NCBI GenBank assembly: GCA_030706745.1
Contig: JAUZNX010000019.1
Span: 1-53,587 of the forward strand
Direction of reading: 5' to 3'
Length of the DNA: 53,587 nucleotides
Source: Bacteroidota bacterium
GTDB lineage: Bacteria > Bacteroidota > Ignavibacteria > Palsa-1295
Shown here: one piece after another, positions 43,797-51,802 of the stretch
Layout of the letters: the number at the start of each line of letters is the position of its first letter
How positions within the stretch are numbered: the first letter of the stretch is position 1
Program-made: the position numbers and the translations under genes
Notes under the pieces: generated by a model
Told to the model about the DNA's origin: nothing
The model's database searches: none
The model's input: only the letters and a program-made list of their open reading frames with translations

Positions 43797-44693
43797 TCAG
43801 ACGGTTCTTGTTACTGAATCCCGGACGGCGAGTAGACGTTCGAGCAGCGATTCGAGTTCGTCAAGCGGAAGCTGCGAATCCCGGTCGCTGAGCGCTTCGG
43901 CAGGATTTGGGTGTGTCTCGAGAAACAACCCGTCAATTCCGACAGCCACCGCTGCGCGAGCCAATGGGGCAAGGAAGCGCCGATCGCCACCGCTCACACC
44001 ATTCTGGCTCGGACGCTGGATGGAGTGCGTAGCATCGTAGATGACCGGACATCCAAACGAACGCATGTGCACCAATGAACGGAAATCAACGACGAGATCG
44101 CCATAGCCAAAGAACGTCCCTCGTTCGGCGAGGATTACTCGGTTGTTGCCAGTCTCCTCAATCTTGGCCTTGGCATGGCGCATGTCCTCGGCAGACATGA
44201 ATTGTCCCTTTTTAACTTCAACGATTTTACCGGTTTTGCCAGCAGCTTGGAGCAGCTCGGTTTGACGTGAGAGGAAAGCTGGAATTTGAATAATATCAAT
44301 GACTTGTGAGGCTGATGCAATCTCTAACGCATCATGCACATCACTCAGAATTGGCAGATCATAATCCGCCCGAATCTTGGCCAGAAGTGTCAGGGCCTTC
44401 TCATCGCCAATGCCGGTAAAACTGGTAGAACTCGTTCGGTTTGCCTTCCGGTAGGATGACTTGAAAATGAAGTCAACTGGCAGCGAGGATTGAATCTCGA
44501 GCAGCCTTTCGGCGACTGTCCTCAGGAGCGGCTCAGACTCAACAACACATGGCCCTGCAATGACAGCCAGCCGATCAGAATTGCCAAAGATGATCTCCCG
44601 TCCAACAGGTGAGAATACCGATACGGGGCGGGTCACAGCGTCCAAGTTGGTTTGCACAGGAGCGAAGAACAGTTGATCGGTCAGAATACTCAC
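43797..44693 (-). CDS. kdsA: 3-deoxy-8-phosphooctulonate synthase (KDO-8-P synthase)
   Basis: The 298-residue product starts at GTG 44693, which overlaps the preceding TGA as GTGA. The longer open frame to 45086 is rejected because its N-terminal part is not protein-like and runs antisense-style through the methyltransferase. LAVIAGPCVVESEPLLRTVAERL, DFIFKSSYRKANRTSSTSFTGIG and DVHDALEIASASQVIDIIQIPAFLSRQTELLQAAGKTGKIVEVKKGQF are all KdsA signatures, and GLFLETHPNPAEALSDRDSQLPL is the C-terminal loop. It condenses arabinose-5-phosphate with phosphoenolpyruvate. N-terminal residues before LAVIAG form a longer strand than in E. coli. Confidence 0.95.
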   Translation of the reverse strand: MSILTDQLFFAPVQTNLDAVTRPVSVFSPVGREIIFGNSDRLAVIAGPCVVESEPLLRTVAERLLEIQSSLPVDFIFKSSYRKANRTSSTSFTGIGDEKALTLLAKIRADYDLPILSDVHDALEIASASQVIDIIQIPAFLSRQTELLQAAGKTGKIVEVKKGQFMSAEDMRHAKAKIEETGNNRVILAERGTFFGYGDLVVDFRSLVHMRSFGCPVIYDATHSIQRPSQNGVSGGDRRFLAPLARAAVAVGIDGLFLETHPNPAEALSDRDSQLPLDELESLLERLLAVRDSVTRTV

Positions 44694-45481
44694 CCCAAAC
44701 TTGCCGTGCGCTGACGGGTAGCCTCGGCCAGGATGATCGCCGCGCTGATCGCGACATTCAATGATTCGCCTTCGCCATATCGCGGAATTACAATCTCGCC
44801 ATCCGTCAGTGGAAGGAGTCCTTGACGAATTCCTCGGGCTTCGCTCCCAAAGACCAGCAGAGTCTTGCTCGGGAATTCGGTATCGAAAATCGACTTCGCA
44901 TGCTTTGAGACCATCGTCGCAAATACTTTCCAACCGGCAAACCGAAGCTTGGCAATCCGACGAGAGAGATCGATTCCCGATTCGAGGCCAACGCTGAAGA
45001 TTGCACCCTGTGTTGCCCGAATGACTTTGGGGGCATAGGGATCTGCTGTTCCCTCGCCAAGGAATACCGACTTCACACCAAACCACGCGGCAGTCCGGAT
45101 GATCGTGCCGACGTTGCCAGGATCTTGCACACCGTCAAGGGCAAGAGCAAAATCTCCGCTCGCTTCGATCTTCGGTTCAGGGATGCGAAGCACACCGAGG
45201 ATTCCCTGCGATTCCTCTGTATCGCTCAGACGACTCGCGAGTTTATCGGAAATGGAATAGAGCGCCGCTCCATGATGTATGCAACGATCGAGTAATCCTG
45301 CGAATCGCTCTGCGGCATGACTCGTAATTGCGATCCGCGCGATCAGCTCGGGGGCCTTGTCCAATGCCGCTTCAAGCAAGTGCGGGCCTTCGATGATGAA
45401 CTGCCCCTGATTGCTCCGCATCCGAGGACGTGTCAGCAGTCCTCGGATCTCTTTGGCCTGAGCTTCGGTCAGGGGCTTCAC
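44690..45481 (-). CDS. TrmH/SpoU-family RNA 2'-O-methyltransferase
   Basis: The 263-residue SPOUT-fold protein has the substrate-binding N-terminal part ([18 protein letters not shown]) and the SpoU motifs: [34 protein letters not shown] and [21 protein letters not shown], which form the trefoil knot that binds S-adenosylmethionine. Members methylate rRNA or tRNA riboses; RlmB-like 23S rRNA modification is likely, but the target cannot be decided from sequence. It starts at GTG 45481 inside the mutB stop (GTGA) and overlaps kdsA in the same way. Confidence 0.92.
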   Translation of the reverse strand: MKPLTEAQAKEIRGLLTRPRMRSNQGQFIIEGPHLLEAALDKAPELIARIAITSHAAERFAGLLDRCIHHGAALYSISDKLASRLSDTEESQGILGVLRIPEPKIEASGDFALALDGVQDPGNVGTIIRTAAWFGVKSVFLGEGTADPYAPKVIRATQGAIFSVGLESGIDLSRRIAKLRFAGWKVFATMVSKHAKSIFDTEFPSKTLLVFGSEARGIRQGLLPLTDGEIVIPRYGEGESLNVAISAAIILAEATRQRTASLG

Positions 45482-47028
45482 TCGTGATATTCTCCAAATA
45501 CTCGCCGCATCGTGTCTGAAATTTCACCCAATGTGGCGAAGGCTTCGACAGCGCTGATGATGAGCGGCATAAGATTCTCGCCGCTGCGGGCGGCTTGCTC
45601 CACTGCCGCAATTGCCCGGTCTGTTGCCGCTTGATTTCGCTTTGCGCGGAGCGCCTGAACGCGCTCGGCTTGCTCGTGCTCCAGATTCGGGTCGATCCGA
45701 AGCACGTCCGGCGGGTTCAACTCTTCGGTCACAAACTCGTTGACGCCGACGACGATCTCCTGTTTGGACTCAACTTTCTTCTGCCACTCGTAGGCGCTTC
45801 GAGCGATCTGGTCCTGATAGAATCCATGCTCGATTGCACGCACCGCACCACCCACAGCATCGATCTCGCCAATCAGTTCAAGGCTCCGACGTCGCAGCTC
45901 GCTTGTGAGATACTCCACATAATAGCTGCCCGCCATCGGGTCGACAGTGTCCGCGATGCCCGACTCGTAGGCGATAATTTGCTGCGTCCGGAGCGCGGTG
46001 CGAGCCGAAGATTCCGTTGGCAGGGCCAGCGCCTCGTCCTTGCCGTTCGTGTGCAGTGATTGCGTGCCACCAAGCACGGCAGCCATCGCCTCGATCGTCG
46101 TCCGGACGACATTGTTCTCGATCTGCTGCGCCGTCAGCGTTGAGCCTGCGGTCTGCGAGTGAAACCGGAGCTTCATCGACTCCTGGCTCTTCGCATGAAA
46201 CCGATCGCGCATGATTTCGGCCCACAGCGTTCGCGCCGCACGGAATTTCGCGATCTCCTCGAAGAAATTCGAATGCGCATTGAAGAAGAATGAGAGTCGC
46301 GGCGCAAACCGATCGACATCGAGGCCCGCATCCAGTGCAGCTTGGACATATGCGATGCCATTCGAAAGCGTGAACGCGATCTCCTCGACGGCCGTCGCGC
46401 CGGCTTCCCGGATGTGGTAGCCCGAGATCGAGATCGTGTTCCACGTCGGCAGCTCCTCCGCGCACCAGCGAAAGAGATCGGTCACGATCCGCATCGATGG
46501 CGTCGGCGGATAGATGTAGGTCCCGCGCGCCGCGTACTCCTTCAGGATGTCATTCTGCACCGTCCCCGAGAGCTTTCGCAGCTCTGCGCCCTGCTTCTTG
46601 GCCTTCGCCACATACAGCGCCAACAGGATGGAGGCCGTCGCGTTGATCGTCATCGAGGTCGAGACCTTCGCCATCTCGATGCCATCGAACAGCACGTCAA
46701 AATCCTCGAGCGAGTCGATGGCGACGCCGACGCGCCCGACCTCACCGCTTGCCATCGGGTGGTCCGAGTCGTACCCGATTTGCGTCGGCAGGTCGAAGGC
46801 AATCGACAGCCCCGTTGTCCCCGAAGCCAGCAAATACTTATATCGCTTGTTCGACTCCGCCGCCGAGCCAAAACCGGCATACTGGCGCATCGTCCAGAGA
46901 CGCGACCGGTACATTTCCGGGTAAATCCCGCGGGTAAACGGAAACTCCCCGGGCGATTCTTTTTCGGAATACACCCGCCCGATCTCGATTCCCGAAGTCG
47001 TTTCGAACTGCTCTTTGCGCAATGGCAT
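45478..47028 (-). CDS. methylmalonyl-CoA mutase, large (catalytic) subunit
   Basis: The 516-residue protein belongs to the acyl-CoA mutase large-subunit family. [101 protein letters not shown], and [19 protein letters not shown] are in order. The last ~130-residue B12-binding domain is absent, so this is the two-protein (MutB-like split) arrangement and needs a separate B12-binding subunit that is not in the window. It interconverts methylmalonyl-CoA and succinyl-CoA, used in propionate metabolism. Isobutyryl-CoA mutase cannot be fully excluded. It heads the leftward operon leading to kdsA. Confidence 0.9.
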   Translation of the reverse strand: MPLRKEQFETTSGIEIGRVYSEKESPGEFPFTRGIYPEMYRSRLWTMRQYAGFGSAAESNKRYKYLLASGTTGLSIAFDLPTQIGYDSDHPMASGEVGRVGVAIDSLEDFDVLFDGIEMAKVSTSMTINATASILLALYVAKAKKQGAELRKLSGTVQNDILKEYAARGTYIYPPTPSMRIVTDLFRWCAEELPTWNTISISGYHIREAGATAVEEIAFTLSNGIAYVQAALDAGLDVDRFAPRLSFFFNAHSNFFEEIAKFRAARTLWAEIMRDRFHAKSQESMKLRFHSQTAGSTLTAQQIENNVVRTTIEAMAAVLGGTQSLHTNGKDEALALPTESSARTALRTQQIIAYESGIADTVDPMAGSYYVEYLTSELRRRSLELIGEIDAVGGAVRAIEHGFYQDQIARSAYEWQKKVESKQEIVVGVNEFVTEELNPPDVLRIDPNLEHEQAERVQALRAKRNQAATDRAIAAVEQAARSGENLMPLIISAVEAFATLGEISDTMRRVFGEYHE

Positions 47029-47085
47029 GCTACAAAAATACGTCCGGGCACGTCATTGGCTATGAGATGAGCTATATTGCACACG

Positions 47086-48177
47086 ATGAAACACCCGCTC
47101 ATCCGTCTTTTCATCACGATCCTCATTACCGGAGGGGCGCTGTACCTCGCGTTCCGAGGGGTCCATCTCAGCGCATTGCTCGATGAACTGGCCCGCACGA
47201 ACATCCTGCTTATCCTGGTGGGGGTGGCTTTGCTGTTCTGCTCCCACGTCTTCCGCGCATGGCGCTGGACGGTCATTGCGCGACCCATGAAGCCCGGCAC
47301 CAGCATTCTCATCGCATTCAAAGCCATCATGGGTGCGTATGCCATGAACAACGTTATCCCGCGCTCCGGAGAGCTTGTCCGACCGTATATTTTCGCAAAG
47401 CACGAGAAGGTCTTTATGAGCGGCACGATTGCCACGATCCTGATCGAGCGCGTCGTCGATCTCATCGCCAATGTGCTGGTCATGATGCTGGCGCTCGTCG
47501 TATTCCCGCGGGAGATCACCAACGCGTTTCCGTCACTGGCCGGTGAAACGCTCCCGATCATGGCCGGTATGGTCCTGCTCATGGCGCTCGTCATCACGAT
47601 GATCTTCAGCGCGGGCAAGACCGAACGCGTCATCCACCGCATCATCCGCAACTGGCCCGCGAAGCTCGAAGGCCCGATCGGACGGGCCGCCACCGAGTTC
47701 GCCAGCGGACTCCGCGGCGTCCGCGCCAGCGGGGCAGTACCGGTCGTCATCGGTACCGTCGGCATCTGGATTTTTTATGTACTCAGCATGTACGCATGGC
47801 TCTTCGCATTTCCGGAGCCGCAGATCATGGCGGTCGGAATCGTCGGCGCGTTTTTTCTCCGCGTCGTCTCCGGCATCGCGTTTCTCGTGCCGACTCCGGG
47901 TGGCGTCGGGTCGTACCACTACCTGATCAGCCAGGCGCTGTTCCGGATCTTCAGCGTGCCGCTGGCGGCGGCCATCACGTATGCCACGCTGACACACGCC
48001 GCGTTCGATATCCTCACCACCGTCACCGGACTCATCATCGTTATGACCGAAGGCATCTCATTCCGCAACTTCAAGGAGGTCGTTCGCGCCTCCGAGGATC
48101 ACTCGCCGCAAGAGCTGGCGACCGCGCTCAAGCAACCCATCGCGGAGGTCGGCGGGCTTGGCCTGGGAGAACACTGA
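47086..48177 (+). CDS. LPG-synthase-type/UPF0104 flippase-like membrane protein
   Basis: Starting at ATG 47086 (a TTG also lies 9 bases upstream) gives 363 residues with about eight membrane segments. LIRLFITILITGGALYLAFRGVHLSALLDEL begins the UPF0104 (lysylphosphatidylglycerol synthase N-terminal-like) domain, with FCSHVFRAWRWTVIARPM and GAYAMNNVIPRSGELVRPYIFAKHEKV as its conserved loops and PTPGGVGSYHYLISQAL the glycine-rich motif. Members act as flippases or lipid transporters in envelope synthesis. It is divergent from mutB. The C-terminal cytoplasmic tail ends in QPIAEVGGLGLGEH. Confidence 0.88.
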   Translation: MKHPLIRLFITILITGGALYLAFRGVHLSALLDELARTNILLILVGVALLFCSHVFRAWRWTVIARPMKPGTSILIAFKAIMGAYAMNNVIPRSGELVRPYIFAKHEKVFMSGTIATILIERVVDLIANVLVMMLALVVFPREITNAFPSLAGETLPIMAGMVLLMALVITMIFSAGKTERVIHRIIRNWPAKLEGPIGRAATEFASGLRGVRASGAVPVVIGTVGIWIFYVLSMYAWLFAFPEPQIMAVGIVGAFFLRVVSGIAFLVPTPGGVGSYHYLISQALFRIFSVPLAAAITYATLTHAAFDILTTVTGLIIVMTEGISFRNFKEVVRASEDHSPQELATALKQPIAEVGGLGLGEH

Positions 48178-48212
48178 GAACCGGAATGCGCCCGACGAAT
48201 CCAATGTTTACC

Positions 48213-48317
48213 ATGCAGTCTACGCCTTCGACTCCGGAGCGCGAGATTGTGCAGGCGGCCCCCTCCGCTACTCCGCCCGCGATCCTCCACGGCTCATCCG
48301 ACTGGCGCGAAGGGTGA
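48213..48317 (+). other. short open frame, 34 codons, upstream of the GDPD-like gene
   Basis: ATG 48213 to TGA 48317 encodes MQSTPSTPEREIVQAAPS, then ATPPAILHGSSDWREG. Its first 18 residues resemble the short frame at 49465-49524 (MPSTPEREFVSADPSTPSR). It lies 30 bases before the next gene. It could be a uORF, a decayed gene, or the 5' part of a duplicated leader; translation is unproven. Confidence 0.35.
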
Positions 48318-48346
48318 GTGGATGGCAACCTTCTTTCACCGCGGCC

Positions 48347-49135
48347 ATGAAGAGAAAATTTTATATTATCGGTCACAATCCGAACACCAGCTATGAGGCA
48401 TACGAATGCCTCGCGCAGGGAGCGAATGCCATCGAACCCGATGTCCACTACGACGCACCCAGCGCGACATTCTATGTGAGTCATAGCTCCGGCGATCCGG
48501 AGGACTATCCTTTGCTCAAACAGTATCTCAACGACTTAGGCGATCTGATTCGCGACGGGAGCATCCCGAATCTCGCGCTCGCTGCGTTTGACTTGAAACC
48601 ACCTTACGCGTACGACATCAAAGATCTCTACAAGCTCATTCGCAATGAATTTGCCTATGAGTTCAGCGACATCCCAATCCTGACGACGATTGGCGAACCC
48701 TCGGCGATGGCGTTCTTAGATGGAGTCCGGGGCGATCAACGGCCCAATGAAGCTGTCGGTGTCGATGAAGGAGTCGCGCCGACACGGGTGTACGAACACT
48801 TCCGGACGCTCGGCATCAACTACACGTATGGCGCGGGTCTCACGAATTTGCTCTGGAGGGGATTCTATGATGCGTATGCCGATTGGGTCCGCGAAGCGAT
48901 TCGATTCCGGGGAATTGCCGGCGGACTCAAAATGACCTACGCCTGGGTCATCGATAACGAAAGTTATATGAGGGATTACCTCGACATGGGAGCCGACGGA
49001 ATTATTACCGAGGATATCCCGCTCATCAGCCAGTTGATCGGATCGACCTACGCCGATGGCTACGAACTCGCAGCGCGTGGCGATAATCCGTTCGCCGATA
49101 ACATGCCAGCCATATCGAGTGCCGAGCAGCCGTAG
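48347..49135 (+). CDS. GDPD-like/SMaseD-type phosphodiesterase
   Basis: The 262-residue product starts at ATG 48347; a frame open 63 codons further upstream is not part of the family. FYIIGHNPNTSYEAYECLAQGANAIEPDVHYD carries H10-N11 and E30, D32, the catalytic pair of the GDPD/sphingomyelinase D fold. The C-terminal LDMGADGIITEDIPL closes the TIM barrel. In the SMaseD/phospholipase D branch these enzymes cleave sphingomyelin-like or glycerophosphodiester substrates. No signal peptide is seen, so it is probably cytoplasmic and acts on glycerophosphodiesters. A perfect hairpin follows the stop codon directly. Confidence 0.82.
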   Translation: MKRKFYIIGHNPNTSYEAYECLAQGANAIEPDVHYDAPSATFYVSHSSGDPEDYPLLKQYLNDLGDLIRDGSIPNLALAAFDLKPPYAYDIKDLYKLIRNEFAYEFSDIPILTTIGEPSAMAFLDGVRGDQRPNEAVGVDEGVAPTRVYEHFRTLGINYTYGAGLTNLLWRGFYDAYADWVREAIRFRGIAGGLKMTYAWVIDNESYMRDYLDMGADGIITEDIPLISQLIGSTYADGYELAARGDNPFADNMPAISSAEQP

Positions 49136-49391
49136 GGACGTGCCGCGCACGTCCTGCCGCGATTGACGAAGATCATTCCGTCATCGCTCCGGCAGGAGCG
49201 TAATAGTTGTAGCCGTGGGTTTCAACCCACGGTGTTGTGATCGGAGAGAATTTCAAGCTCCGTCAGGAGCGCAATATTTTCTTTTGGGATGGAGCCTAAT
49301 ATGTCGCTCCGATGGAGCTTGATTGTGCTGGCGGCCTCGCACCCGCCGGTTAAAACCGGCGGCTACAAATATCTCGCTCCTCTGGAGCGAG
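49136..49391. repeat. array of at least seven short hairpins
   Basis: Perfect foldbacks follow one another: GGACGTGC-CGC-GCACGTCC (49136-49154), CGCTCC-GGCA-GGAGCG (49185-49200), CCGTGGGTT-TC-AACCCACGG (49213-49232), GCTCC-GTCA-GGAGC (49257-49270), GCTCC-GAT-GGAGC (49306-49318), CCGCCGGTT-AA-AACCGGCGG (49343-49362) and CTCGCTCC-TCT-GGAGCGAG (49373-49391). They resemble several distinct dispersed intergenic palindromes collected at one place. None is followed by a clear T-run. No gene is visible between 49136 and 49616 apart from the tiny frame at 49465-49524. Confidence 0.75.
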
Positions 49392-49464
49392 GCGCCGGAG
49401 CGGGGCGCGAAAACCGCTTCGCCGGGAATGCCACCGACCAACCCCGCGTTCGCATTCACGTTCT

Positions 49465-49524
49465 ATGCCCTCGACTCCCGAGCGTGAGTTCGTTTCTGCG
49501 GACCCCTCCACTCCCAGCCGATGA
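49465..49524 (+). other. 19-codon frame similar to the one at 48213
   Basis: ATG 49465 to TGA 49524 encodes MPSTPEREFVSADPSTPSR. The DNA CCTCGACTCCCGAGCGTGAG matches CCTTCGACTCCGGAGCGCGAG at about 48223, and the downstream CCCCTCCACTCC matches CCCCTCCGCTACTCC. Probably a partial duplicate of the region before the GDPD-like gene. Confidence 0.35.
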
Positions 49525-49616
49525 TGAAAAGATCTTAGAATTTGAACAACCAACTTGCCATCAGACGATGCGAATGGTTTTTTCGTTTTGAATATTTAAG
49601 TTCATCTGCACAATCA

Positions 49617-50666
49617 ATGCCTAGCCAAGAGCATCAAGTAGTGTTTAGCTTCGCCGCCTCTGTTCCTCCTGGGAAAGACGCGATGCGAGAAGTGGCCCAC
49701 GTCCCGCAGATTCGCTACAGTCAGCCTCAGATGGGGACAACTGCACAGACCTATTTTAAGGAGCTCTTTAATAAGTCTGCAGAAGAATGCAAGGTCGAAA
49801 TCCAATTTAGAAGTGGAGGAAGTCAGGACAACCTAGTTCGAGACACGCTGGTCGCAATATGCGGTACAGAGGACATTGATGAAAAAAGAAGGCTTGCTAC
49901 CGGGCTTGCCCATCGGCTGTATTCGGTAACAGACCATAGAAATAAGACTGGCTTATTCACGATCATTGAAGGGAAGCGGGGTAATAAGCACAGAGTACTT
50001 TTGACGCGGTTTAGGGAAGATGAGGTAATCACGACTAATCCCAGGAACGACGGTACGATTGACCTCGAAGTGATAATGGAGGCCTTTACGAAGAAGTCCC
50101 AATTTTATAAGTCGGCGCTATTCGAGGATGAACACAGCAGGTCAATGTTTTGGAACGGTCGTATCGTCGATAAGCAAATCACCAAGACTCATAATGACGT
50201 ATCGCGTTACTGGATGAGCGATTTTCTCAATGCGCAGTCATCACTCACATCAAGGCAAGGCACAACAAATCTTGCAAGATATATTAAGACCGCAATTGAG
50301 AAAGAGGAATCGGTTAATGGCAAACAAGCACTCATTGCTGCGTCTGTTCTATTGAATCAGCGGGCTGGCGAGAACTTTAGCGTAAGGCAGTTTTGTGAGA
50401 CCTATCTGTCTGACGATATTGCACGAAGATTCAGAAGTGTGGTGAAGTCTGAACTTGAATTCGAGAGCATGTTCGAGATTAATGCCGAAGTTCTCGATAG
50501 TGAGATTGGGAGCACGCTGCTGAGTCTGGCCAATGGAATTCAGTTGAGCGTCCCAACTTTCCTTTACTCGAACAGCGTACACGAGGTCCGCATGGATGAC
50601 GGCGGGACAGAGGTGACAGTTACAGGCAAGGTAGTCAATAAAAAGCTAAGAAAAAAGACGAAATAG
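49617..50666 (+). CDS. unknown protein, possibly NdpA/YejK-like nucleoid-associated, paired with a RelA/SpoT protein
   Basis: Starting at ATG 49617 gives 349 residues; a TTG start at 49542 would add 25 aromatic-rich residues. No family is certain. The segment LAHRLYSVTDHRNKTGLFTIIEGK, with HRVLLTRF, then FWNGRIVDKQ...VSRYWMSDFLNA and LARYIKTAIEKE, then FSVRQFCETYLSDDIARRF, has the same order as 37-kDa nucleoid-associated proteins (NA37/NdpA/YejK): a strand-rich N-part, a G-R-V/F-D-K-x motif, a F-F-x-x-F-L-G/A motif and a helical end. The basic tail (VVNKKLRKKTK) fits nucleic-acid binding. The gene is followed after 6 bases by the RelA/SpoT protein. It may be an antitoxin, sensor or effector for that enzyme. 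The NA37 resemblance is tentative. Confidence 0.55.
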   Translation: MPSQEHQVVFSFAASVPPGKDAMREVAHVPQIRYSQPQMGTTAQTYFKELFNKSAEECKVEIQFRSGGSQDNLVRDTLVAICGTEDIDEKRRLATGLAHRLYSVTDHRNKTGLFTIIEGKRGNKHRVLLTRFREDEVITTNPRNDGTIDLEVIMEAFTKKSQFYKSALFEDEHSRSMFWNGRIVDKQITKTHNDVSRYWMSDFLNAQSSLTSRQGTTNLARYIKTAIEKEESVNGKQALIAASVLLNQRAGENFSVRQFCETYLSDDIARRFRSVVKSELEFESMFEINAEVLDSEIGSTLLSLANGIQLSVPTFLYSNSVHEVRMDDGGTEVTVTGKVVNKKLRKKTK

Positions 50667-50672
50667 AAGAAC

Positions 50673-51311
50673 GTGGAAAGTGAAGCCGCACCAACCATCA
50701 GTGCAACATATGACAGCATTTTCAATAGCCTTAGGTTGCTCTGCGATAAGACGCACGAAGAGCTTAGTGCGATATTAGAAGGTTTCCGCGAAAGCTATAA
50801 TATCGATTCGATCACAAGGCGCGTGAAGTCCAAAAAGAGCTTTCTTGATAAAGCGGAGAGAGCAGATGGTGAGAGAAGGGCGTATCCTGATCCTTTCAGG
50901 GACATCCAGGATCTCATCGGCATCAGGGTAGTTGTGTATTATAAGCACAACCTGGTTGATGTCAGAGATAAGGTGCTTGAACACTTGCATCCAATCGAAC
51001 TCGTTGAAAAGAAGCCAGCGTCTCCTTCTGAATTTGATTATGAAGGAGTGCACCTCATCCTCCCGCTGTCCGTGGCAGTCAGAGGGCAAAATGAATCGGC
51101 GGTTTCTGCGATGAGTGGTCTGTTTGAACTTCAGATCAAAACATTATTTCAGCACTCATGGTCGCAAACCGAGCACAATCTCGGTTATAAAACGGCTGGA
51201 GCGAAACTGGACCCGATGATAAAGCGAAAACTGGCATTCGTTGCAGCCCAATCCTGGGGTGCGGATCACATCCTTGAGGAACTGGCAAGCGCAGCGGTTG
51301 CGGCTAGCTGA
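50673..51311 (+). CDS. stand-alone RelA/SpoT synthetase-domain protein
   Basis: The 212-residue product starts at GTG 50673. SITRRVKSKKSFLDKAER (about 46-63) has the R-x-x-K-x-K-xS substrate-binding stretch, FRDIQDLIGIRVVVYY (75-90) the D77 metal ligand and the I-G-I-R-V core, FDYEGVHLIL (121-130) replaces the usual G-Y-R-S-x-H G-loop with Tyr123 and His127 retained, and FELQIKTLFQHSWSQTEHNLGYK (151-173) has catalytic Glu152. It has only the synthetase domain and a short helical tail. This architecture is shared by small alarmone synthetases and by ToxSAS toxins (FaRel/PhRel/CapRel-like) that make (pp)pApp or pyrophosphorylate tRNA. The adjacent upstream gene and lack of a metabolic neighbour favour the toxin or defence reading. 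Confidence 0.85.
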   Translation: MESEAAPTISATYDSIFNSLRLLCDKTHEELSAILEGFRESYNIDSITRRVKSKKSFLDKAERADGERRAYPDPFRDIQDLIGIRVVVYYKHNLVDVRDKVLEHLHPIELVEKKPASPSEFDYEGVHLILPLSVAVRGQNESAVSAMSGLFELQIKTLFQHSWSQTEHNLGYKTAGAKLDPMIKRKLAFVAAQSWGADHILEELASAAVAAS

Positions 51312-51469
51312 CTAATTCGAACTCCTTCCAAGTTCTGTTCAGTATCTCGACGCCCCGCAGACCTCGAATCGCAAGGTCTGAAGTCGGAAAATTCCCTTCT
51401 ATTAGCGAATTGAACTCTCGCCCTTTCACCCTCTGTGTACTAGTAAGCCTAGTTCACTTGCCATAACGC

Positions 51470-51601
51470 ATGTTTGAGCAACAGCTTACTCACAATTTCC
51501 GAAAAGCAGTGGATAACCCGTCTATCGCTCTGCAAAGAATGTGGGAAGAATTGGGGCTAAAAGGTGAACAATCCGAGCCTATTTTTCGTAAGTTTGAGTG
51601 A
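51470..51601 (+). CDS. 43-residue hypothetical small protein
   Basis: ATG 51470 to TGA 51601 encodes MFEQQLTHNFRKAVDNPSIA, then LQRMWEELGLKGEQSEPIFRKFE. The composition is protein-like: two predicted amphipathic helices, balanced charge and no low-complexity run. It is followed 13 bases later by a hairpin. It lies in the 437-base gap between the RelA/SpoT gene and the KTSC gene. A short frame on the other strand (51304-51429, 41 codons) also exists in the same gap and is weaker. No homologue recognised. Confidence 0.4.
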   Translation: MFEQQLTHNFRKAVDNPSIALQRMWEELGLKGEQSEPIFRKFE

Positions 51602-51613
51602 CTAGAAAAGCAA

Positions 51614-51684
51614 ACGGGCAACGATCAATTGCCCGTCTGCCGATAGATGAGTGGCTCGGTCGTTTGGCAACTCCCAAGTTGCCC
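51614..51684. other. two hairpins after the 43-codon frame
   Basis: ACGGGCAA (51614-51621), loop CGATCAA, TTGCCCGT (51629-51636) is a perfect 8-bp stem. TGGCAAC-...-GTTGCCCA (51665-51684) folds back with a 6-bp GGCAAC/GTTGCC stem. Both carry GGCAA/TTGCC cores and share the element in alternate orientation. Neither is followed by a T-run, so termination is possible but unproven. Confidence 0.55.
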
Positions 51685-51749
51685 ATCATTAGTATCGATG
51701 CAAATATACGACTGAGTTACCATCTGTCATTGGTCATGTACTAAGAACG

Positions 51750-51772
51750 TGCATAATTTAAGAAATTGTGCA
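51750..51772. promoter_or_regulatory. operator-like inverted repeat upstream of the KTSC gene
   Basis: TGCATAATTT (51750-51759), AAG, AAATTGTGCA (51763-51772) is an imperfect inverted repeat with one mismatch. It lies 31 bases before the ATG at 51803 in an AT-rich stretch. It could be a binding site for a dimeric regulator. Confidence 0.45.
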
Positions 51773-51802
51773 TATATTATCACTTATTCACACGTTTTAT
51801 CA

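Noticed and set aside
44694-45086. Longer kdsA start
   Set aside because: The added 131 residues lie antiparallel in frame through the methyltransferase gene and are not protein-like; the GTGA overlap at 44690-44693 fixes the start.
47033-47040. TATTTTTG on the minus strand just before the mutB start
   Set aside because: It fits the -7 motif, but there is no TTG at the right distance upstream and it would give a leaderless transcript; support is too thin.
49136-49391. CRISPR array reading of the hairpin cluster
   Set aside because: The stems differ from one another, spacing is irregular and no repeat unit recurs with unique spacers.
51304-51429. 41-codon frame on the minus strand after the RelA/SpoT gene
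   Set aside because: The translated sequence looks fairly protein-like, but it starts at GTG, overlaps the end of the RelA/SpoT gene, and competes with the better ATG frame at 51470.
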